Shown here one piece after another: positions 53,274-63,019 of a stretch of 64,000 nt of DNA. How positions within the stretch are numbered: position 1 is the first letter of the stretch; every line of letters starts with the position of its first letter. Both the position numbers and the translations under genes were made by a program. Origin of the DNA: Lepidurus packardi (Eukaryota; Arthropoda; Branchiopoda; Notostraca; Triopsidae); contig JAKZAN010000006.1 in the NCBI GenBank assembly GCA_023053545.1, positions 2,547,001 to 2,611,000 of the forward strand, written 5' to 3'. A model generated the notes under the pieces. It was not told the origin of the DNA. It saw only the letters and a program-made list of their open reading frames with translations, and did no database searches.

Positions 53274-56200
53274 ATGCAAGATATTGACCGGCTCGAAAGC
53301 CACGCCTATAACGTCTCCAAAGATGCCGCCGTCAACGAGCTTCAGTTTTCTGCTTTATATGTTCAATGGGCGTGTCTCTTCCTACTGGCGGGACTGGGGG
53401 GCGTGGCAAACGCCGTGGTTATTGTCGTTCTCTATCGAAGACCTGCTCTTCGAACTTTATCTAACAGGTTGAACAATTGCGGAGTTTGCAACTTTGAACT
53501 TTTTCTAGAGTCCATCAACTTTCGGAATTATACGTAACTTCCATGTCTTTTTACTTTTTCCTTTATTTTATTTTTGGTCTGAGAGCGAGAAGAACCATTT
53601 AAAAGTAATCTATCCGTCGTCTTCCAAGTTCAATGAGTTCGAGCTCCTGAACTTCAACCGATAGGCTTTTGTAATAAGCCGTAAAATCGTCTATAAGAGA
53701 GCATTTCGTTTTCTCATTTCCCTTCGTAAGTTGCTTTATTGACTTTTGAGACAATGGTCCTGAAGGGGGTAAGACGAGCGGGAGCGCATCTGGAATACGG
53801 CAGAATGGTGTTTTTAATGTGTTTGATGCTATAGGTATATCATTTTCGCCCCTTCTGCAAGGGAGCACCTTCTGGGTATATACAGTTCCATAGAAATGTA
53901 CTCAGCTTTCGGGAGCGAGAGAAAATGAGACATTAAACCGGGCTGGATCAATAACAAAGAATTACGGCTTGCTATTTGTTTAGGCCATAACTTAGGGCTT
54001 TCCTAAGTAGCTCGATATAGGTTATATACCTTAGAAAAGCTATAAGGGCCATATTAAGCTCAAAAATAATTCTCATATAACAAATCTTCACTGCACTGTT
54101 TTTTGGCGCTTTTTATACCTTTCCATTTTGCTCTTCGTTTACTCACGTTTGACATCGACCCAACATACTTCAGTGTAGTAAAACTTACGAAATATTTCTT
54201 AGGTCATATTGAATATACGTTCCTATGTACTATAGTATCGGGTATTGGTAAACCTGAGTGGTCTAATCCTTACCCGCGAGGTTAACTAAGTTGGCTCATT
54301 GCGAACCTGCTCCTCTCTGAAACCGAACCGAAACTAAGAACAATAGAATCTGTCTTTACTTTGCATTCTCTGAATCCTCCAGCTCAGAGAAAAAACGGAA
54401 TTTACTTCGTAAAAGTTTGGGTTTGGTTTTAGACAGAAGTCCTACGGACCGGTTCGAAATAAGTAGCCATTAATTAATCCAACTGGTAAGGGTTAGGCCA
54501 CTGGGATTTCCGTATACCCGTTTGTTTTTCGACAGTATAGTACGCAACATTGCACGAGGAAATTAAGCAATAATAGCTGATTATGTGCATAAGGAAACAG
54601 CGCCAGTAAGTAGACAACATAATATTTATGACCATATTGACTTACCGCTTTTTACGTGAAGCTTATATAACATACGAATGTTCCAATTGACAAAATTAGC
54701 ACAAACACATTCCTTTTATGGGGAAAAAATGTCCATCATTCTTTTGGAGACAAACTTGTACCTTTTGACCAAAGAGGCACTTGTTAGCTTTTAGCTAATT
54801 GGCTCTAAACGAAGAAAAGCGATGTTACGCCCCAAAGCGATGCTGATCCAATTCTTTTGCTTGCAAACGAAATAAAGGGGCGGAGCAAAGCTTGTCGCCA
54901 AGCTATACATAACATCCATCAGGGTTAAAAGATGTTCCGGCTCCGTTTTCTTCTTAACTTACTTAGTGTACATACGTATTACTAATTCTAACTATAGACA
55001 GTCGCTCAATCTTTTTTTTTGCTTCTTTTGTACTCTTTCGATTAGATACATCCTGAGTCTGGTCATTGCCAACCTTTTCACATGCCTACTAGTATTGCCT
55101 GATCAGTTTTTGCGCCAAAGTTTTCCATACGTCCACTGGTGCCACGCTTTGAGATTGATCATGTTTGGAGCTTCCGTGTATTCCGTGCTTTTAATATCAC
55201 TGGACCGATTTCTTGCCGTTGAAAACCCTCTTCATTACAATCATGCGATTACGCGAAGAAAAGGCGTGTTCCTGATTCTTTGTGGGTGGATATTTGCTGC
55301 TGCATTGGCACTGCCCGGTGTAGTTCCTATCGAAGTAGACGTAAGTAGCAAGTTGGGCTAACATTTATTACTTCAGTAACCATATATTAGAAAAACCCTT
55401 TGTAGCTGGTCGGCTAAACTGTGTTAATTCAGCTCACAAATCCTGAACTTTCTACTTTTTCTTACTTTTTTTTTGTTTTCTCTCGGACTTCTTTAATTAC
55501 TTCTATTTTTAGGTAGAAAATAATTTCTTTTTTTACTTTTTCTGTATCCAGGACGTGGGCTGGCTGAAGTTGGCTCATTCGTGCGTGCTGCTATTATCCT
55601 GCTTTGTTTTCCCTCTAATCTCATTGATTTATATTTATGTAAGGCTGTATAAAGCCGCTCGGCTCAGTGTGATGCGGACTCGCAAACATTCCATTTCCTC
55701 GGCTCACTACGAGCTGACCACGCCTACGCACAGTTCCGCCCATTCAGACGTCATTGCGGCTATTTTGGCCACAGCCGAAGTCAATCAACCGGCACCTGCT
55801 GTTCCGCTCAACTTGGTCGTGAAAAAGAGCGCCTTACGACGAAAGTTCACATGTGGGGATGAAAAACGTGCCGTGTATACATCGCTTCTGGTCATCCTTT
55901 CTTTTACATTATGCTGGGCTCCATTTTATATCGAACTCGTGGTCGGTTACATGACGTTTGGTACTTTGCTCATGGCTTACTCGCACAGTCTCATAAGTGC
56001 TTGCATCTACGTGTACCGCAACCCAATAGCGCGCTCGGAGGCTGCCAAATTGCTATGCAGACATGAAACCATGCCGTCTTCGCCACCCATAGTATTACCC
56101 AAACGGGATGCCCCTAAAAGTGAAACTGTCTTCGATTTCCCCATCAGAAGTAATGTCACCCTGGAATTCCCGTGCAAAACCACCTCGGTTCCAGAGCCAG

Positions 56201-56538
56201 AAGTAGACGTGTCTAAGCATGCCAAGAAATGGCTTATGCGAACGCGAGCTTCGACAATGTCAGCAATACCGTCTGAATCGCCCCCTCGATTAAAACGACC
56301 CTCGGAACAACTGATCTTGAGCCCCTTTAAAGACCCTGCTACAGAAGTGAAATTGGAGGAAGAAGTGGATTTTTTTGTTGTAGGCGTCGGGGATCGTCGC
56401 GCTGTTTCCTTTTCGCGATTTCAGTCGCTGAACATCCCTGACGAGGAGGAACGGAGACGACGGCGAACATCGTCTTTCTCTAAAGTTATGTCGAAATCTC
56501 GCAGAGTGTGGCGAGCACCAACTGTCTGTGAAGTGTAG
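53274..56538 (+). CDS. Orphan class A GPCR, possibly GPR161-like
   Basis: Exons 53274-53467, 55046-55340 and 55552-56538 join in frame to 491 residues. TM1 has GLGGVANAVVIVVLYRR, followed by RTLSNRYILSLVIANLFTCL into TM2, the junction most like GPR161. TM3 ends with LDRFLAVENPLHY (DRF variant of DRY) and carries the upper cysteine (HWCHAL). TM4 is LILCGWIFAAALALPG, TM5 has CFVFPLISLIYIYVRLYKAARL, ICL3 is about 90 residues and Ser/Thr/Ala-rich, and TM6 has LCWAPFYIEL. TM7 reads SACIYVYRNPIARSEA, so the usual NPxxY is replaced by SACIY. The second extracellular loop is unusually short. The cytoplasmic tail is long. The ligand is unknown and the GPR161 relation is tentative. The 1.6-kb intron 1 holds no other exon I can see. 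Convergent with PBK. Confidence 0.85.
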
Positions 56539-56778
56539 CCCGCAAAATGTCGCTGCGGGCAAACTTGGTCATGGACAACTTAAAGTTGCGATCTTTGGTC
56601 AACATCCCTCGCTTTCGCAACTATATGTAAGCCTAATTGGTAAAACGCCTCTTTTTAAATGTTAACGAAAATTTTAAAATATGTATATAAGATGTACACA
56701 GTCCTAGACACGAAATATCAACATAACTGTATTTGCTAACAAACTACACATGTTGGTTTCGGAAAAAGTAACTACTAA

Positions 56779-57778
56779 CTACTGCCACATGTCAACAAGC
56801 TCTCTGGCTGAAGGCCGCTGAATAGGCAGCGGTTCGGTACAAGCAACAAAGATCTGCATAACTTGTCGGTAGCCATTATTAGAGCTCAGATCCAACCCTG
56901 AAGGCAAAGGAGGCCTTGTACCGACAGAGGCAAGATATACTTCTTCGTCCCATTCCTCCGGGGAATCAAAGATAGAACCATGTGGTGTGGTCAGAGCCAA
57001 CATTTCCCATAGCGTACACCCGTAAGGGTATATATCGGCTTTTTCCGTTAAAGGAAGCTCATCTTCATCAAATATTTCCGGACCTGACCAAACCTCTGTG
57101 CCTGTATAAGATCCATGTGGGCACTGTCCATTAATCAAAGATACAGAAACTCCGAAGTCGCACAGCTTAGCGACTTGAAAATCGCCGAAGATAAGGACAT
57201 TCCCGCTTTTCACGTCCCCATGTAACAACCCCAGCTCATGGAGATAGGACAAGGCCTTTGCTATATCGCGCCCTACCAACGATATTCCTAGAGCACTAAA
57301 CGGCTCATGAGTGTCCTCCAGCCGCTCCTCGATTAAATCCGTCAAAGAACATTCACCCTTTTCCATGGCCAAACAGTGAGTGCCATCTTGAGACTTCCCA
57401 ACGGCCCGAAAGCCTACGATGTTCGGGTGTGTAAGTTTCTTGAGAATATTAGCTTCATGCAACAGTCTGGAAGTGAAATCTTGTTTGCTATTCGCAAGGC
57501 GAGCGGAAACTTTTTTGACAGCCCATGGTGATTTGTAGTCTCCTTTCGCAGCATGTCTTTCCATAAGGAAGACACTTACACCTAAGAAGACAGTAGGCCA
57601 AAATGGCTTAGGATTTTATCAAGGAATTTACTGTGTTTGGCATATACTCACCAGTCCCATATCCAATTCTTTCCAGATATGGTGAGGCTGGAATGGTTAT
57701 GCTAGGAGTGGAAGGAGGTGGCACTTTTGATGAAAGCGCCAAAACTCGTTTTTGCGGAGTCTTGTATAAGTCATTCAT
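56779..57778 (-). CDS. PBK: PDZ-binding kinase (PBK/TOPK)
   Basis: PBK/TOPK is a mitotic Ser/Thr MAPKK-like kinase linked to proliferating cells. Exons 57778-57652 and 57581-56779, joined in phase 1, give 309 residues (human about 322). The start MNDLYKTPQKRV carries an N-terminal TP site as in human PBK, where Cdk1 phosphorylates it. The family-specific ITIPASPYLERIGYGTG precedes the glycine-loop region. Conserved residues: K65 in WAVKK, HPNIVGFRA, DLIEER, the catalytic loop HGDVKSGN (D165; HGD instead of HRD is typical of PBK) and CDFGVS (D184). TEVWSGPEIF and DIYPYGCTLWEML follow. I see no clear C-terminal PDZ ligand at the end (VDMWQ). The next upstream ATG would add unconserved sequence. 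Divergent from FN3K. Confidence 0.96.
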
Positions 57779-58693
57779 TGTACGTATCTTGATCAACAAA
57801 AAGAGCTGCTCCAATCTAAAAACGAGTAATAATATGAATGCTATATCGAAAAGAGATGCATGCAAGTTACCTGTACGCTATCAATATATGTTAAATATTT
57901 CAAATGTAAGATATATTGATTTCAAGAATTGAATGTGTCCCTTCGGCTTTGTGTTCTAGTTGTTTTTTTGTACGTCTTTATCTAGTCGCGGTGAACTTTG
58001 CATCAAATCCAACTCACAAAGACACTACAAACATTGTCGTGTGCCGGACTCAAGCCCTTTAAATTCAAATTTCAAGGTTGGTCTGCCATAATTTTTGGAG
58101 GCGGGCCAGGTTTGACGCGTTCTAGTAGAAGCCAGCGTCATCTATGGGTAATGAACAACCAGACACACAACACCTTTTAATATGAATATAATCTACATAC
58201 CATGCTAAATGGTTTTTATTAAGACCCTTTTATCATTTGGAATTTGGTGGATAATAATTCGAGATATCTCCTAGGCATACATAATTTTAAGGAGATGGGC
58301 GCGCTAAATGGATCATAGACCGAAAGAGTGCGCTATGGTTTGCTTTGTTTATCTTGTGCAAGCAAGGATTGTGTTATGGTTGTTGGGATACAGGGTTTGA
58401 CGTACAGTACGTTTTTTAAAAAAAAAAGACCCAAACAAAACGTACTGTCCTAATGGTCCGCAACTTGCGCGACTGGAAGCAAGTGCTGCGAATAGCCGTC
58501 CATTCGGAACGGCTATTGGTGTTCCCAGACGCACAGTTGCGGGTCGTTAGGACAGTACGCTTTGTTTTGGTCTTTTTTTTAAACGTATTGTACACGTAGT
58601 AAAAATTATGCTGATTATTCGAGGGTAAGGTAATAAAGATTTATTGCTTGTATTAATCAGGTCCACGTGAAAGCTAAAGCAAATAAATTCAAA
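57779..58693. other. Shared PBK/FN3K upstream region
   Basis: This 915-bp divergent spacer must hold both promoters. It contains the hairpin MITE at 58405-58590 and a GGAGGCGGGCC stretch near 58098 that is only a weak E2F or Sp1 candidate. An AG acceptor at about 58660 may start the first coding exon of FN3K. No other gene is apparent. Confidence 0.5.
58405..58590. mobile_element. Hairpin MITE with Tc1/mariner-like ends
   Basis: The whole 186-bp unit is an imperfect palindrome. The left end CAGTACGTTTTTTAAA pairs with the right end TTTAAACGTATTG. Inner parts ACGTACTGTCCTAA and TTAGGACAGTACGC, and GAATAGCCGTCC and GGAACGGCTATT, also pair, leaving a loop of a few bases around 58503. It is flanked by TA on both sides (58403-58404 and 58591-58592), the target duplication expected of Tc1/mariner-type elements. 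It has no coding capacity and would form a very stable hairpin if transcribed. Confidence 0.8.
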
Positions 58694-59894
58694 ATGGAAA
58701 AATTGGACGACTTGATTAAGAAGGAACTCAACCTGTCTCTCTTGAAGCCAAAAATAAAGCGATTAACTGGGGGCTGCATAAGCGAAGCTATGAGTTATGA
58801 GAGCAGTATGGGAGATTTATTCGTCAAATTTAATGATAAGGCTGGGGTAAGAACCTATCGGATATACTTTTGTGGACGTAGGGTGCTTCTATTGTGTTAT
58901 AAATCAGGCGGCCGCAATGTTCGAAGGGGAATATCTGGCTTTACAAGAGATAAATAAGACAAGAACAATCAAAGTTCCAAAGCCTATTATAGCTCTTAAA
59001 GGAGCTACGAATGTTGCTTGTCTTGTTACGGAATACTTGCCCTTAAAGAGCCTTAAGGTCTTCCATGGCGAGCTTGGAACCAAGCTAGCGGAGTAGGCTT
59101 TCTACTATGGAAAATAGAGTAAAAATTAATGATTTTTGCAAGGTTGCATTTGAATAACAAGCAAAAAATAGGATCGCATAATTATGTTTCCGAGTTTGGC
59201 TTCAATGGTACGACTTGCTGTGGCTACATTCCCTTAGCCAACACATGGGACAAGGACTGGATTGTGCGTAACCGTAATTTAGACTAATAGTGCTGAATGA
59301 CAGGATTTTTTTAGACTTTTTTCTGTAAGCAGAGGCTAGAACCGCAAGTCCTACTTACCAAAAATGATGTAAGCTAGAATCAGCTAATTAGTGAGATGAA
59401 CGATACTTAATCGTCATGGTATATTAGGATTTGCAGCTTCTATTTGGAGAACTCGAAGCAAAAATCGCGTCTTTCTTTATTGATATTGAAATTATTCCTG
59501 CCTTGTTGCATGGCGATTTGTGGTACGGAAATGCTGGCGAAACTGAAACAGAACCTGGTATTCCTTGTATTGTTTTGTCACATTTTCACTGACAATTTTT
59601 CATAGTAATATTTGACCCCGCCTCCTTTTATGGTCATTCTGAATTCGACTTGGCTATTAGTGCTTTGTTTGGCGGCTTTGAGGAATCATTCTTTGCGCAT
59701 TATCACGCGCTAATTCCGAAAGAAACAGGTTTTGACAAACGTCGATTGCTATACCAACTTTTTCATTACCTTAATCACTGGTAAGTTTAATAATTCGTAC
59801 ACTTCGTTGCCGTTATGAATTAATTTTCAGGAACCACTTCGGAGGTCACTATAAACAGCAAAGCTTCACTTGCCTCAGTAAGCTTCTGGCTTAA
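58694..59894 (+). CDS. FN3K: Fructosamine-3-kinase (FN3K)
   Basis: FN3K phosphorylates sugar adducts (fructosamine, ribulosamine) on protein amines so they detach, repairing glycated proteins. Exons 58694-58846, 58908-59092, 59143-59263, 59315-59368, 59428-59557, 59606-59780 and 59831-59894 give 293 residues (human about 309). Family landmarks: [57 protein letters not shown], the kinase motif [11 protein letters not shown] (D201), [16 protein letters not shown] (D218) and LNHWNHFGGHY. Exon 4 looks broken if read from the first AG but is intact from the acceptor at 59314. The first ATG in the family frame is 58694. An AATAAA overlaps the stop codon, implying a very short 3' UTR. Confidence 0.95.
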
Positions 59895-59898
59895 TAAA
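59893..59898 (+). terminator. AATAAA poly(A) signal overlapping FN3K stop
   Basis: The stop codon (59892-59894) runs straight into AATAAA. If used, cleavage would fall about 15-30 nt after the stop. The convergent membrane-protein gene ends only 166 bp away, which favours compact ends. Confidence 0.5.
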
Positions 59899-60060
59899 TT
59901 TTCCTCGTATGTAATGTATTAATTGAGATTCATGTATACAAAAAAGTATCAAAAGTGAAAACAATTGTTATAGTATATATTGGAAGGCATTATTTGGAAT
60001 GTCCGTTTCGATGTCAAGGAAAAAACTTTGAAAGAAACTACGATAGTTTGAAAGAAAAAC

Positions 60061-61149
60061 TTAAAGCGTATTAAGTTCTACATGATTTTCTCGAGATTTG
60101 TCCTTATGGAATGTGAACAGGCGGTATATGTTAAATTGATAATAAAGAATGACAAGATCAGGAAACATGTCGGCCAGGTGCATAATAATCCCTAGGATAT
60201 TTTTTACCACAAAAATAGATATATCTTTTCCGTAGCCAGACCAGAGGTACATCCGAATTACAAGATAGGGCACGTTCACGAAAAGTAGATGAAGAAGGCG
60301 ATATAAGCTGGCTAAAGGCATTGAGCGTTCCTGACCAAAATCGCACAAACTCAGCTTATATAACACTACTGTTGGCAAAAAGAAGTTCAAAAGGGCGAAC
60401 CCCAAAATCGAACGTTCTAACTCGAACGGAAGAATGATTCCTGACTCGCGTACGTTAATAATTCCAAGAAATGCAATCGAATCCAAGAGTTCAAAAGCTG
60501 TGTTTGAGCACAAAGACTGGATATACTGGGCTCTTGGGGACCTTCTGTGGGCATCGTGGTGTCCGGCGACCAATAACATAAATATCAAACAAACGCTAGC
60601 CACTGCGACGTTTAGCATTTGTAGTCCCCACTGGGATGAAGGTTGTATATTGTTAGGAATCTCACTATGATATAGTACTGCAAGGCGGGCTACAAAAAGT
60701 GTCGCGTACGCTATCCAAGTCAAGTACAAAAATGGGAACCTTCCTTTTACAAATATAAACTGGTTTGGCGTCAAGTCCTATGATGAATAAGTTTCTCGTT
60801 AAGACTAATTAGTTAATGTAAAGAATGTGTTAATAACCTGGGCGAGTGTGGAACTGGAAGAAGAGACAGGCAGACCATCTACTACATTATCTTTTTTTCT
60901 GGCAGGATCCTTTTTGTTCTTTCTGAGATCCCCATATGCGGTGAATAGTGAACAAATGGCTAAACCCAACACGCCGAAATCTCCCAAGAACCAAAAGTAC
61001 GGTGCGTAGGAATTATTAGAGTTGGATATAATAAAATAATTCAATATGCTTCCTTGGAAGGATACAACAATGAAAAGGGCAAAGCCGGTCAAAATCTGAA
61101 GAGCTTTATTTGTATTACACGCATACCAATTTGGCTTATGCCTTGCCAT
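60061..61149 (-). CDS. Multi-pass membrane protein, TMEM26/TMEM121-like
   Basis: Exons 61149-60838 and 60777-60061 join in phase 0 to 342 residues. About eight hydrophobic segments are visible: ALQILTGFALFIVVSFQGS, FLGDFGVLGLAICSLF, then in exon 2 YLTWIAYATLFVARLAVLY, LNVAVASVCLIFMLLVAG, LLDSIAFLGIINV, LGFALLNFFLPTVVLY, LHLLFVNVPYLVIRMYLW and FVVKNILGIIMHLADMF. A lysine-rich cytoplasmic-type loop with a Ser run lies between segments 2 and 3. The pattern of a LLD segment followed by a VPYLVIR and VVKN segment recalls TMEM26 and TMEM121 proteins, but the match is weak and the function is unknown. No signal peptide cleavage site is obvious. Divergent from RpL23A by 326 bp. Confidence 0.75.
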
Positions 61150-61475
61150 GATCGTTGATATTTCGTATTCTGTTCACTACTAATTATTTCCTAGGTAGTG
61201 TGAAGGGGGTTTTGTTCATGTGTGACGAAAGAAAAATAATAATAACAGAACAGGTTGCGGTTTGAACGCCCATCCCAACTCAAACGAGTTCCGTCAAAGT
61301 AAGATTGTTACATTAACATTTTACTTACCTAATTTTCATGAAATAATATTTTGATGCAAATTTATTTAATTAGAAACACGAAGCAATCCAGTAAAATTTT
61401 ATCTGAAAATGTAACCGCAGCTGGCCAAGTACGGAAGTTTCACATTTGACATCAGTCGTTCTGTTTCTTTCCAAC
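61150..61475. other. Compact divergent promoter region
   Basis: This 326-bp spacer separates the membrane-protein start from the RpL23A start and must serve both. It is AT-rich with no open frame or repeat. Its right end carries the pyrimidine tract described for RpL23A. Confidence 0.5.
61465..61472 (+). promoter_or_regulatory. TCT-type initiator (TTCTTTCC) of RpL23A
   Basis: TTCTTTCC fits the polypyrimidine initiator YYCTTTYY used by animal ribosomal-protein genes and translation-control TOP mRNAs. If transcription starts at its C (61467) the 5' UTR is only 9 nt. The preceding TTCTGTTTC is a second possible start. Confidence 0.45.
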
Positions 61476-62422
61476 ATGGCTCCCAAAGCAAAGCCAGCGG
61501 GTAAGCCCTAAAAGTTAAAATATATCTTCTAATTAAAGCACAATTGCCGTGAAGTTCTAAGTTTCAGAACATTTTGAAAGATGTTCGATCAGTTGGTTAT
61601 TCATTTTTAGGAGGGTTCATCCTTAATGCTTGTTATCTGAACATGACGTGTGTAGAAAGGGCTGTTGCCCACGTGCATCGTGTTCAGTGACATGTTTAAA
61701 TAGTGGTTAACCTTATGTTTTCTTTTTCTTTATAGCTAAAGAAGAAAAGAAGGCTGCAGCTCCTGCTGCCGGAGCAGCCAAAGGAGATGCAAAGAAAAAG
61801 GCAGAAAAGCCTGCAGCCACCGTAGCCAAGACACCTGCAAAGATTGTTCCAAAGGAAAAGAAAGCACTTAAGGGACCAAGGGCTAAGATCCCAACAAGCA
61901 AGGCTTTGGCTGCACAGAAGAAGGTAGCTGTTAAAAGAGTTTACATAGTACAATTTCTTATGCCAATTCTTTTGCTAGGTGTACAAAGGTACTCATGGCA
62001 CCCGAGTTCGTAAAGTCCGCACTTCAGTGCATTTCCACCGACCGAAGACTTTGCGCTTACCTCGTAAGCCCAAATACCCCAGGAAGGCTGTTCCCCGTCG
62101 CAGCAAGTATGACTAACTTTTAGCTATATTTGGGCGGTTCTAACACGATATGTTATGTAGGATGGATGCTTACAACATCATCAAGCACCCATTGACTACT
62201 GAATCTGCCATGAAGAAGATTGAAGATAACAACACCTTGGTATTCATCGTCCACCCTCGGTCTAACAAGCACCACATCAAGACCTCTGTCAAGAAGTTGT
62301 ACGACATTGATGTTGCTAAAGTGAACACCTTGTTGAGGCCAGATGGTAAAAAGAAGGCTTACGTTCGTTTGGCACCAGATTACGATGCATTAGATGTTGC
62401 TAACAAAATCGGCATCATATAA
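61476..62422 (+). CDS. RpL23A: 60S ribosomal protein L23a (uL23)
   Basis: uL23 binds 23S/28S rRNA domain III beside the peptide exit tunnel and forms the docking site for SRP and NAC. Exons 61476-61500, 61736-61923, 61979-62106 and 62161-62422 give 200 residues. The uL23 core is almost canonical: [60 protein letters not shown]. The N-terminal part is an Ala/Lys-rich tail ([20 protein letters not shown]), longer than in human L23a (156 residues) and like the histone-H1-like tails of insect L23a. MAPKAKPA at the start matches the family. The short first exon followed by an intron is typical of ribosomal-protein genes. Confidence 0.98.
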
Positions 62423-63019
62423 GCGTGTTTTCTAAGATCCTCTGCGTTGAATACATCCTTTCAGGGGAAATTCATTGTTTTATTATAACTTGCTGGCTTT
62501 ATTCCCTTTTATATTTAGCCACCTAGACAGAAGTAGCGTAGGTCTTTTCAAATTTTATCGTTATCTTCAGCATTGCTAATGTCACAAAAGAGTTGAATAT
62601 AGATTTGAAAGGTAAGACAAGCCAAAGGTTTGTTCAACGGTCTGTTTACAATTAATTATCGTCACAAGGATCGTTGATAAGGCGCCTAGTTGGGTATAAT
62701 TCAGAGCTTGACCGTTTATTCATAGTAGCGCTGCTAGTAGCTAGGTGAGATTGTCAAGTAAACGTAGGTGAAGTGGTTGTGATTTCTGGGGTATTTAGGT
62801 CTCTTTTTGGATGTTTCAAAGAAGTAAGTAATTCATATCGTTTATAGGAAAAAAAAGTTTCTCTTGAAAAAAAGTAAATTTCGTGATTTTTGTTTCAGTT
62901 GGACGTCTGTTATGAGTTTGTAGCCGAAGGCCGTTGCTCCGGCCATATTGCCAGCCAACGCATGTATAGAGCTTTGTCTACAAGAGGAGCTGTGTAACCT
63001 CCCCGTTACAGAGGTTGTT
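62423..63019 (+). other. RpL23A 3' end and Mondo 5' UTR with uORFs
   Basis: A donor at 62824 (GAA before GTAAGT) and an acceptor at 62898 (TTTGTTTCAG) define a 75-nt 5' UTR intron of Mondo. Three short upstream open frames precede the main ATG: one from 62811 crossing the intron (10 codons), ATGAGTTTGTAG at 62912, and an 11-codon frame at 62962-62997. The transcription start is not visible. Confidence 0.5.

Noticed and set aside
58090-58115. GGCGGG-containing stretch as E2F site for PBK
   Set aside because: Only a partial match to the E2F consensus, and about 320 bp from the PBK start; not distinguishable from chance.
58664-58669. CACGTG E-box beside FN3K as a Mondo target site
   Set aside because: Single core without the second half of a carbohydrate-response element; several CACGTG cores are expected by chance in 64 kb.
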